Assembly: GCA_900552725.1 (NCBI GenBank)
Contig: USAT01000085.1
Span: 1-8,105 of the forward strand
Origin: an uncultured Eubacteriales bacterium
GTDB lineage: Bacteria; Bacillota; Clostridia; Oscillospirales; Oscillospiraceae
DNA: 8,105 nt
Reading direction: 5' to 3'
Part shown: piece by piece, positions 1 through 5,393 of the stretch
Position numbering within the stretch: the stretch's first letter is position 1
Layout of the letters: every line of letters begins with the position of its first letter
Program-made: the position numbers and the translations under genes
Notes under the pieces: model-generated
Seen by the model: only the letters and a program-made list of their open reading frames with translations
The model's database searches: none
What the model was told of the DNA's origin: nothing

Positions 1-210
1 CACCCGTCCCCGGATGCGGGAGCGGCTGTTGAAAAAGCCGCAGCCCAGCCAACTGCCCCGGCGGCTCACCACGTCCACCAGAGCACCGTCCTCGGGCGTG
101 CCGTCCATGGCGGTCACTTCGCCCTCATAGACCCACGGGTGTCCTCCCGTCAGGGCGGCCTCCCCCTTGGGAGTGATGGTGATCTTGGGATAGGGACGCA
201 GTGCTTTCAT
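1..210 (-). CDS. RlmI-like class I SAM-dependent 23S rRNA methyltransferase, N-terminal part only
   Basis: Read on the minus strand from the ATG at 210-208, the frame stays open for 70 codons to the window edge, so only the N-terminus is present. The visible part is a PUA-type domain: HPWVYEGEV at residues 24-32, then VDVVSRRGSWLGCGFFN at about 45-61 and a final SRSRIRGR. This pattern (HPWV, a hydrophobic VDV strand, LG-G-N, S-I-R) is typical of the RlmI/YwbD family, whose members methylate a cytosine of 23S rRNA using S-adenosylmethionine. The catalytic Rossmann domain would lie outside the window, so the exact target base cannot be inferred. A ribosome binding site (AGGAG on the minus strand) sits 9 bases before the ATG. 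The gene is transcribed divergently from the amidase gene. Other PUA-fold proteins are possible but fit less well. Confidence 0.85.
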   Translation of the reverse strand, partial: MKALRPYPKITITPKGEAALTGGHPWVYEGEVTAMDGTPEDGALVDVVSRRGSWLGCGFFNSRSRIRGRV

Positions 211-243
211 GGCGGTTCTCTCCTGTCGTGTGAATGATAAGCT

Positions 244-252
244 ATTATAGCA
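244..252 (-). promoter_or_regulatory. Extended -10 promoter for the rRNA methyltransferase gene
   Basis: On the minus strand this reads TGCTATAAT, a perfect -10 hexamer (244-249) with the TGn extension, about 34 bases before the methyltransferase ATG. The -35 position (TAGCGC at a 17-base spacing) is poor, which is common for extended -10 promoters. The same 211-312 spacer must also serve the rightward amidase gene. For that direction I see only an AT-rich TATATATAT stretch (about 274-282) without a convincing -35 element. Confidence 0.65.
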
Positions 253-312
253 CATTCTTTTCTTCCGCGCTACATATATATATGAGGGAGAAACCGAAAA
301 AGGAGAAGCGCC

Positions 313-1056
313 ATGCCCAATATATATTTAAGTCCCTCCACACAGGAGTATAACCCCTACATCACCGGCTCCGGCAGCGAGGAGTACTGGATGAACCGCA
401 TCGCCGACGCCATGGAGCCATATCTGCGGGCCAATACCATCCGCTTCACCCGCAACACGCCGGAGATGACCGCTGCCTCCTCCATCGCCCAGGCGGCACG
501 GGGCAGCTACGACTTCTATCTGGCCCTCCACTCCAACGCCAGCGGCGACGGCAGCAGCGAGGGCCGTCAGCGGGGCATCATCGCCTTTTACTATCCCACC
601 AGCACCAACGGCCGGCGGGCCGCCGACATCTTCGTGACGAATCTGAAGGAGATCTATCCCCTGCCCCAACTGGTGACGGCCCGCGCCACCACCGCCCTGG
701 GGGAGGTGCGCCAGCCGAAGATGCCCTCGGTGCTGCTGGAGATCGGCTATCACGACAACACCGCCGACGCCCGGTGGATCGAAGAAAATGTGCAGCCCAT
801 CGCGGAGAATCTCTCCCGCTCCCTGACGGAGTATTTCGCCCTGCCCTTTATTTATCCCACGACGCCCCGGACGGGCACGGTGATCACGGAGGAGAGCGCC
901 CTGAACGTGCGGGCCTACCCGTCCATGAGCGGCCAGGTGGTGGGCAGCGTGCCCCGCGAGGCCCAACTGACGGTGTACGGCCAGTATGACAGCTGGTACA
1001 GCATGGCCTACGGGAACCTTGCAGGGTATGTGCGGTCGGAGTATGTACGGGTATAG
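313..1056 (+). CDS. Amidase_3-type N-acetylmuramoyl-L-alanine amidase with C-terminal SH3 domain, no signal peptide
   Basis: The 247-residue protein has an N-terminal amidase domain (about 3-178) and a bacterial SH3 domain (about 187-247, with ALNVRAYPS and GYVRSEYVRV). Amidases of this class cleave the bond between muramic acid and the first peptide residue of peptidoglycan, using zinc. Visible motifs are an early acidic pair E23-E24 in a helix, LHSNA with the zinc ligand H73, and VLLEIGYHDN with catalytic E143. The usual first motif DPGHGG is replaced by SPSTQE (residues 7-12), so the first zinc-ligand histidine is absent. I recall similar SPS-Q starts in clostridial amidases, so this is probably a subfamily trait. 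There is no signal peptide or membrane segment, so export or lysis-dependent release is unexplained. AGGAG lies 7 bases before the ATG. No prophage genes surround it and no clear terminator follows. Confidence 0.83.
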   Translation: MPNIYLSPSTQEYNPYITGSGSEEYWMNRIADAMEPYLRANTIRFTRNTPEMTAASSIAQAARGSYDFYLALHSNASGDGSSEGRQRGIIAFYYPTSTNGRRAADIFVTNLKEIYPLPQLVTARATTALGEVRQPKMPSVLLEIGYHDNTADARWIEENVQPIAENLSRSLTEYFALPFIYPTTPRTGTVITEESALNVRAYPSMSGQVVGSVPREAQLTVYGQYDSWYSMAYGNLAGYVRSEYVRV

Positions 1057-1118
1057 GCAGATTCGACAAAATGTTTTTCCCGCGCGGACAAATTTTTCAC
1101 AACAGTATGTTTTTCTTC

Positions 1119-1147
1119 TTGACAGTTTACCGTAATAAGGGTAGAAT
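1119..1147 (+). promoter_or_regulatory. Sigma-A promoter of rny
   Basis: A perfect -35 hexamer TTGACA (1119-1124), a 17-base spacer and a -10 hexamer TAGAAT (1142-1147) make this the strongest promoter in the window. The preceding 60 bases are AT-rich with A and T runs, which could act as an UP element. Transcription should begin near 1154, giving a leader of about 125 bases before the rny start at 1281. Confidence 0.9.
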
Positions 1148-1161
1148 TATGAAGGATTATT

Positions 1162-1189
1162 ATCAGACGATTTAGGGGAATTGTCTGAT
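1162..1189 (+). promoter_or_regulatory. Stem-loop or operator dyad in the rny leader
   Basis: TCAGACGATT (1163-1172) pairs with AATTGTCTGA (1179-1188) through a six-base loop (TAGGGG). One G-U pair is used, and an outer A-T pair (1162/1189) extends the stem to 11 bp. It starts about 8 bases after the predicted transcription start, so it could be an mRNA 5' stabilising hairpin or a repressor-binding dyad. No T-tract follows, so it is not a terminator. The rest of the leader (1190-1269) is C- and G-rich, and I see no recognisable riboswitch in it. Confidence 0.55.
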
Positions 1190-1280
1190 TATTTTCTGAG
1201 GACAGCCACCATCCCCATCCCCCGCTTGTCCCCGGATGGAGGGCGATTGTCCGGATACACCATATTTACAGGAGGAAACC

Positions 1281-2834
1281 ATGATCAAGATCGTTTACGC
1301 GGTGCTCATCGCCGTGGCAGCGTTTGTTCTTGGCCTCCTCACTTGTATTCTGATCCATCGGCAGAAACAAAAGCGCGACCAGGCCAAGATCCAGGATGCC
1401 GAGCAGGAAGCGCTGCGCATCGTCAACGAAGCCATCAAGAATGGCGAGAGTAAGAAACGCGAAGCATTGGTGGAGGCGAAGGAGGAGATCCTGCGCTCCA
1501 GAAACGAATACGAGAAGGAAGTCAAGGAACGCCGCGCCGACCTGCAGAAGCAGGAGCGCCGCTTACAGCAGAAGGAAGAAAATCTCGATCACAAGACCGA
1601 GCAGATCGAGAAGAAGGAAGAAGCGTTGGCCGCCAAGCACGCTGCCGCCGACCGTGAGCAGGAGGAGATCAAGCTCATCAAGCGCAGCCAGACGGAGATG
1701 CTGGAGCGTATCTCCGGCTTTACCGCCGACGAGGCCAAGCAGTATCTGATCGCCCAGGTGGAGTCCGAGGTCACCCACGAGACTGCCCTGAAGATCAAGG
1801 AGATCGAAGCACGCGCCAAGGAGGAGGCCGATACCCGCGCCCGCGAGATCGTGGCCACCGCCATCCAGCGCTGCGCCGCCGACCATGTGGCCGAGATCAC
1901 CGTCAGTGTGGTACCCCTGCCCAATGACGAGATGAAGGGCCGCATCATCGGCCGCGAGGGCCGCAACATCCGCGCCATCGAGACGCTGACCGGCGCCGAT
2001 CTCATCATCGACGATACCCCCGAGGCCATCACGGTGTCCTGCTTCGAGCCGGTACGCCGCGAGGTGGCACGCCTTGCACTGGAAAAGCTCATCGCCGACG
2101 GCCGTATCCATCCCACCCACATCGAGGAGATGGTGGAGAAGGCCAAGCGGGAGGTGGATGCCGTCATCCGCTCCGAGGGCGAACGCGCCGTGCTGGAGAC
2201 CGGCGTCCGCGGCCTGCACCCCGAGCTGCAGAAGCTGCTGGGCCGCCTCCACTACCGCACCAGCTATGGCCAGAACGTGCTGCAGCACTCTATCGAGGTG
2301 TCTCACATCGCCGGCATGATGGCCGCCGAGCTGGGCGCCGACGTCCACGCCGCCAAGCGTGCGGGCCTGCTGCACGATATCGGCAAGGCGCTGGATCACG
2401 AATTTGAGGGCACCCATGTGTCTCTGGGCGTGGAGTACGCCCGGAAGTACAAGGAGAAGGAAGAGATCGTCCACGCCATCCAGGCCCATCACGGCGACGT
2501 GGAGTGCAAGACGCTGGTGGCATGCCTGGTGCAGGCGGCCGACGCCATCTCTGCCGCCCGTCCCGGCGCACGCCGCGAAAACCTTGAGAATTACATCAAG
2601 CGTTTGCAGAAGCTGGAGGAGATCACCAGCTCCTATCCCGGCGTGGAGAAGAGCTATGCCATCCAGGCGGGCCGCGAGGTGCGCGTGATGGTGAAGCCGG
2701 AGCAGGTCAGCGAGGATCAGATGGTCATTCTGGCCCGCGAGCTTGCCAAGCGCATCGAGGACGAGCTGGAGTACCCCGGCCAGATCAAGGTACACGTTCT
2801 GCGTGAGACCAAGGTCGTGGAATACGCGAAATAA
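1281..2834 (+). CDS. rny: Ribonuclease Y (membrane-anchored endoribonuclease)
   Basis: This 517-residue protein matches the usual RNase Y length and architecture. A membrane anchor spans residues 4-25, followed by a long charged coiled coil (about 26-190, rich in E, K, R, Q). A KH RNA-binding domain carries GRIIGREGRN at 220-229, and an HD domain carries H336 in HSIEVSHIAG and LLHDIGKALDHE with H365-D366. RNase Y starts mRNA decay and processes transcripts at the inner membrane face, using metal bound by the HD residues. I chose the ATG at 1281 because AGGAGG (1270-1275) lies 5 bases upstream and the anchor then starts at residue 4. An in-frame ATG at 1236 would add 15 hydrophilic residues and has no ribosome binding site. 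Transcription starts from the promoter at 1119-1147. ymdB, often the next gene, is displaced by the lipoprotein gene here. Confidence 0.98.
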   Translation: MIKIVYAVLIAVAAFVLGLLTCILIHRQKQKRDQAKIQDAEQEALRIVNEAIKNGESKKREALVEAKEEILRSRNEYEKEVKERRADLQKQERRLQQKEENLDHKTEQIEKKEEALAAKHAAADREQEEIKLIKRSQTEMLERISGFTADEAKQYLIAQVESEVTHETALKIKEIEARAKEEADTRAREIVATAIQRCAADHVAEITVSVVPLPNDEMKGRIIGREGRNIRAIETLTGADLIIDDTPEAITVSCFEPVRREVARLALEKLIADGRIHPTHIEEMVEKAKREVDAVIRSEGERAVLETGVRGLHPELQKLLGRLHYRTSYGQNVLQHSIEVSHIAGMMAAELGADVHAAKRAGLLHDIGKALDHEFEGTHVSLGVEYARKYKEKEEIVHAIQAHHGDVECKTLVACLVQAADAISAARPGARRENLENYIKRLQKLEEITSSYPGVEKSYAIQAGREVRVMVKPEQVSEDQMVILARELAKRIEDELEYPGQIKVHVLRETKVVEYAK

Positions 2835-2844
2835 ATCAACAACA

Positions 2845-2878
2845 CTGTGCGACACCCTCCCCCCGGGGTGCCGCACAG
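2845..2878 (+). promoter_or_regulatory. GC-rich stem-loop between rny and the lipoprotein gene
   Basis: The strand 2845-2858 pairs with 2865-2878, with one A-C mismatch (2852/2871) and one G-U pair, around a loop of six C residues (2859-2864). No T-tract follows, so full intrinsic termination is doubtful. A partial terminator, 3' end protection or a processing site is likelier. The top of the stem and loop read CCTCCC (2856-2861), exactly complementary to the GGGAGG ribosome binding site (2888-2893) of the next gene, so it might also mask translation initiation. Confidence 0.55.
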
Positions 2879-2900
2879 CTGCATCTTGGGAGGATATGCT

Positions 2901-4139
2901 ATGAGACGAAAGCTTTTGGCCCTGCTGCTGGCGGCCTGTATGGTGCTGCCGGGGCTGTCCGGCTGCGGCGGACAGCCCTCCGATGTCCCGCCGTCCCAGA
3001 GCGGCCAGACCCAGCAGCAGGAAGAGCCGCAGACGCCGCTGGACGACGGTTTCACCACCGCCGTAGGCGGACGGGTGGAGGATCCGGAGGGACTGGCGGC
3101 GGAGGAGCAGAAGACGCTGATGAACCGTCTGCTGACCGAATGGTACACAGATATCGCCCTGTTTGACGAGCCGCAGATGGCGAATCTGTTTGCCGACGAA
3201 AAGGACGCCGCCATGCACGAGGCGTCCATCCGCACCCTGAACGCCATCCGGCAGCAGGCACTGACCGACCTGCGGATGCAGGATGTGGACTTTGTGCTGA
3301 CCGTCACCAAGGCGGAGCCCTCCACTGAGGAGGACGCCGTGGAGGGACAGATACATATCGAGGCCAGCGAGACCGCGGTGATGCACTTTGCCGCCACGCC
3401 CGATGTAGACAGCAAGCTCTATGACGTGCCCCACATCTTCGAGCTGGTGCCCGCGGAGAACGGCGGCTGGCTGATCCGGCATCACGAGGCCGACGACAAC
3501 CCCTATTTCAGCCTGACCTATGAGGAGGGCGCGGCGGTGGACGGACGGCTCCAGCAGCTGCTGCGTGCCATCGAGCGGCGGCAGCTCCAGCGGCAGGAGA
3601 CGGTGCAGGTGACGCTGACGTGCGACCATCCCTATGACCGCGCCGCGGCGGAGCAGTACATGCGGCAGTATGACCACCAACGCAATGACCGGTGGTACGC
3701 CTATGACGACGTGGGCGGCAACTGCATGAACTTCGGCTCGCAGGTGCTGCTGGCGGGCGGCATCCCCATGGACGAGGAGGGCGGCAGCAAGTGGTACTGG
3801 CACGGCCAGAATACGCTGGATCTCTCCTGGATCAACGTGGGCCGGTTCTATAGCTACGCCCGTGAGAACCGGGGCTATGGCCTTGTGGCGGACACCGAGG
3901 CCAACTACTACACCGGCCAGGTGGGGGATATCCTGATCCTGGGCCCCGACGGCGGCCATAACCACACCACCGTCATCTCCGGCATCGTCCGGAACGAGGC
4001 GGGGGAAACGGTGGACTATCTGCTGTGCTCCAACACCACCAACTATACGGACTTCCCGGCAGGCGCGTACTATTACACCAGCCACCGGCTCATCAAAATT
4101 TACGGCTGGAACGAAAGCATCCCTGACGGGACGCAGTGA
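2901..4139 (+). CDS. Lipoprotein with C-terminal Amidase_6 (cysteine amidase) domain
   Basis: This 412-residue protein starts with a lipoprotein signal: MRRK, a hydrophobic core, then LSGC with C22 as the lipidation site. A Q-, P- and E-rich linker follows (about 25-50). Residues 55-215 form a region I cannot assign confidently, rich in A and E helices. The C-terminal domain (about 235-405) resembles Amidase_6, with the cysteine in DDVGGNCMNFGSQVLLAGG (C275), GQVGDILIL, and GGHNHTTVISG (H353 and H355), plus SNTTNYTD near the end. A cysteine-histidine pair in this arrangement resembles NlpC/P60-like amidases, so a role in cell-wall or peptide cleavage outside the membrane is inferred; the substrate is unknown. 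The ATG at 2901 has GGGAGG 7 bases upstream and begins the signal peptide exactly. An upstream in-frame start at 2847 would add 18 residues and lie inside the hairpin. It is probably co-transcribed with rny. Its TGA stop lies inside a repeat element. Confidence 0.85.
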   Translation: MRRKLLALLLAACMVLPGLSGCGGQPSDVPPSQSGQTQQQEEPQTPLDDGFTTAVGGRVEDPEGLAAEEQKTLMNRLLTEWYTDIALFDEPQMANLFADEKDAAMHEASIRTLNAIRQQALTDLRMQDVDFVLTVTKAEPSTEEDAVEGQIHIEASETAVMHFAATPDVDSKLYDVPHIFELVPAENGGWLIRHHEADDNPYFSLTYEEGAAVDGRLQQLLRAIERRQLQRQETVQVTLTCDHPYDRAAAEQYMRQYDHQRNDRWYAYDDVGGNCMNFGSQVLLAGGIPMDEEGGSKWYWHGQNTLDLSWINVGRFYSYARENRGYGLVADTEANYYTGQVGDILILGPDGGHNHTTVISGIVRNEAGETVDYLLCSNTTNYTDFPAGAYYYTSHRLIKIYGWNESIPDGTQ

Positions 4140-4189
4140 AGAGAGAAAAGAGAAGAGTGAAAAGATTCGGTGTGCCGCCTGCGGCGGCA
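4137..4189 (+). repeat. Heptamer-array plus hairpin element, copy A
   Basis: Four adjacent 7-base units (TGAAGAG, AGAAAAG, AGAAGAG, TGAAAAG; 4137-4164) fit the consensus WGAARAG. They are followed by TTCGGTGTGCCGC (4166-4178) and a 7-bp hairpin TGCCGCC/GGCGGCA (4173-4179 and 4183-4189, loop TGC). Copy B at 8023-8075 shares 14 and 13 exact bases in the same order and differs by one whole heptamer. The first heptamer supplies the TGA stop of the lipoprotein gene. This begins the 431-base gene-free island 4140-4570. Confidence 0.75.
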
Positions 4190-4202
4190 TGATTTGAATA
4201 AC

Positions 4203-4268
4203 GGCGGCATGTGGTCATGCCGCCCTACGGAACGACCGCTTTGTAGGGCGGGGTGACCACACCCCGCC
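4203..4268. repeat. Nested inverted repeat of two mirrored GC-rich hairpins
   Basis: The 26-base arms 4203-4228 and 4243-4268 are inverted repeats of each other at 22 of 26 positions, around a 14-base centre. Each arm also folds locally: GGCGGCATG/CATGCCGCC with loop TGGT, and GGCGGGGTG/CACCCCGCC with loop ACCA. The four differing positions fall in two base pairs and keep each local stem fully paired. The structure resembles REP/BIME-type intergenic elements. GGCGGCATG also occurs just upstream at 4183-4191. Confidence 0.75.
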
Positions 4269-4315
4269 GCCATTACTGGAACGACATGCCAACGGAATAA
4301 AAAAGCTTCGCAGAA

Positions 4316-4337
4316 TTCGCCGCCCGCAGGCGGCGAA
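4316..4337. repeat. Perfect 9-bp GC-rich hairpin, possible decayed third element copy
   Basis: TTCGCCGCC (4316-4324) pairs perfectly with GGCGGCGAA (4329-4337) around loop CGCA. The preceding bases AAAAAAGCTTCG (4299-4310) resemble the AAAAACTTCGG that precedes the hairpin of copy B, so this may be a degenerate relative. That kinship is only suggestive. A T6 run (4350-4355) follows at 12 bases, which is too far for a classic terminator. Confidence 0.5.
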
Positions 4338-4374
4338 CCGGGTGGGGTATTTTTTGCCACGTCGGTGCGTTAAG

Positions 4375-4398
4375 AAAATATGCCGGTGGCATATTTTT
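4375..4398. terminator. Possible bidirectional terminator hairpin
   Basis: AAAATATGCC (4375-4384) and GGCATATTTT (4388-4397) form a perfect 10-bp stem with a GGT loop. The outer part is A on the left and T on the right, with one more T, so the RNA has a U-rich 3' side on either strand. Only the inner 4 bp are GC-rich, so the stem is weaker than that at 4496-4515. On the plus strand it could help end the rny-lipoprotein transcript. Confidence 0.5.
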
Positions 4399-4411
4399 AG
4401 CATCCGATCTC

Positions 4412-4435
4412 GGCGGCTATGCCGCCGTAGCCGCC
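4412..4435. repeat. GGCGGC hairpin
   Basis: GGCGGCTA (4412-4419) pairs perfectly with TAGCCGCC (4428-4435) around an eight-base loop TGCCGCCG. That loop could itself pair with the GGCGGC arm, giving an alternative fold. It belongs with the other GGCGGC-type hairpins of this island. A short T-poor tail follows, so I do not call it a terminator. Between it and 4495 I see no gene. Confidence 0.5.
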
Positions 4436-4495
4436 TTCTCGTCAGAGGGCGGTATTGGAGCGTGCCGCTTCTGCAAACACCCATCTGCAAAATAG

Positions 4496-4524
4496 GGGAG
4501 CGCTCTTGCGCTCCCTCTTCTTTT
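4496..4524 (+). terminator. Intrinsic terminator after the rny-lipoprotein unit
   Basis: GGGAGCGC (4496-4503) and GCGCTCCC (4508-4515) form a perfect 8-bp GC-rich stem with loop TCTT, followed directly by the T-rich tract TCTTCTTTT (4516-4524). This is the clearest rho-independent terminator in the window and insulates ymdB from upstream transcription. It lies over 350 bases past the lipoprotein stop, so the repeat island would be part of that transcript unless an earlier hairpin ends it. Confidence 0.85.
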
Positions 4525-4534
4525 GTGGCATAAT
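4506..4534 (+). promoter_or_regulatory. Promoter of the ymdB operon, overlapping the terminator
   Basis: A -10 hexamer CATAAT (4529-4534) with the extension TGG directly before it is preceded at 17 bases by TTGCGC (4506-4511), which matches the -35 consensus only in its first half. The -35 lies in the terminator hairpin. Transcription would start near 4541, giving a leader of about 30 bases before the ymdB ATG. Confidence 0.6.
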
Positions 4535-4570
4535 AGCGGGGAATGAAGAAATCGTAAAAAGGAGGACACC

Positions 4571-5356
4571 ATGCTGTATCATATTCTTGCCATCGGCGAC
4601 GTGACCAGCGAGGACGGCCTGAAGCACCTGCGCCGCCATCTTTCGCCGCTGAAGAAGCTGAAAAGCATTGATTTTACCGTGGTCAACGGAGAGAATATCT
4701 CCGGCACCGGCCTGACCCCCGCCCAGGCGGACGAGCTGTTTGCCGCCGGGGCTGACGTGATCACCCTGGGCAACCACACCTTTGGCCGGGTGCAGATCGC
4801 CGACTATCTGGAGGATAACCGCTACATCCTGCGGCCCGCCAACTTCTCCGGCCGGATGCCGGGCCGGGGCTGCGGCGTGTACGACTGCGGCAAGCTCCGC
4901 ATCGCCGTCATGACCCTCATCGGCCGGTGCGACCTGGACTGGAAGGCCGCCGACCCCTTTACCACGGCGGACAAGCTGCTGCGGGAGCTGGACGAGAAGG
5001 AGAAGCCCACCTTTACCCTGCTGGACTTCCACGCCCAGGCCACCAGCGAGAAGCTGGCCCTGGGCTACTATCTGGATGGCCGCATCAGCGCCATGTGGGG
5101 CACCCACACCCATGTGCCCACCGCCGACGAGCGGGTGATGCCCAAGGGCACCGGCTACATCACCGACCTGGGCATGACCGGCGCCATCGAATCGGTGCTG
5201 GGCATCCCGCCGGAGCAGTCCATCGAATCGTTCCTGGGGGGACTGGCGGGACGCTACCGCTTTGCCGACGGCCCCTGCAAGGCCCAGGGCTGCATCTTCA
5301 CACTGGACAGCGATACCGGACTGTGCACCGCCGTGGAGCGGGTGGACATCCGGTGA
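4571..5356 (+). CDS. ymdB: YmdB-family metallophosphoesterase (TIGR00282)
   Basis: The 261-residue protein follows the YmdB family from end to end. Likely metal and active-site residues are D10 in AIGDV, E41 and N42 in VVNGEN, N68 and H69 in GNHT, H154 in DFHAQATSEK, and H179 and H181 in GTHTHV. The family signatures TADERVMPKGTGYITDLGMTG and RPANF are also present. Bacillus YmdB is a cyclic-nucleotide phosphodiesterase that affects biofilm and motility choice; cytoplasmic location and similar chemistry are inferred here. After the first aspartate the family usually reads VVG-PGR, but this protein has VTSEDG, so a loop near the active site differs. AGGAGG lies 5 bases before the ATG. It begins a run of four closely spaced genes (37-base gap to the next) driven by the promoter at 4506-4534. 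It is separated from rny by the lipoprotein gene and the repeat island. Confidence 0.93.
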   Translation: MLYHILAIGDVTSEDGLKHLRRHLSPLKKLKSIDFTVVNGENISGTGLTPAQADELFAAGADVITLGNHTFGRVQIADYLEDNRYILRPANFSGRMPGRGCGVYDCGKLRIAVMTLIGRCDLDWKAADPFTTADKLLRELDEKEKPTFTLLDFHAQATSEKLALGYYLDGRISAMWGTHTHVPTADERVMPKGTGYITDLGMTGAIESVLGIPPEQSIESFLGGLAGRYRFADGPCKAQGCIFTLDSDTGLCTAVERVDIR

Positions 5357-5393
5357 ACCGTAAAACCAATCAATCGTAAAGGAGATCATCACC

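Noticed and set aside
255..283. Promoter for the amidase gene in the TATATATAT stretch
   Set aside because: Several overlapping -10-like hexamers exist but no -35 element at a sensible distance beyond a poor TTCTTT, so position and even presence cannot be decided.
1236..1280. Upstream in-frame ATG extending RNase Y by 15 residues
   Set aside because: It has no ribosome binding site and puts polar residues before the membrane anchor, whereas the ATG at 1281 has AGGAGG at ideal spacing and gives the normal family length.
2847..2900. Upstream in-frame start extending the lipoprotein
   Set aside because: It lies inside the stem-loop, lacks a ribosome binding site and would bury the lipoprotein signal peptide 18 residues in.
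1563..4190. 875-codon open frame on the minus strand opposite rny and the lipoprotein gene
   Set aside because: It lies antisense to two well-supported genes, has low-complexity H-, L-, G- and D-rich translation and shows no domain. Long antisense frames are a by-product of GC-rich codon use.
4137..4268. CRISPR array
   Set aside because: The repeated units are adjacent 7-base degenerate repeats and palindromes without equal-length unique spacers, and no cas genes are nearby.
4470..4491. Direct repeat TCTGCAAA (4470-4477 and 4484-4491) upstream of the ymdB promoter as an operator
   Set aside because: Only two 8-base copies at a 14-base period, located before a terminator rather than at the promoter; too short to distinguish from chance.
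4342..4533. Small open frame of 63 codons in the repeat island
   Set aside because: It crosses several perfect hairpins and the terminator, lacks a convincing ribosome binding site and has no coding character.
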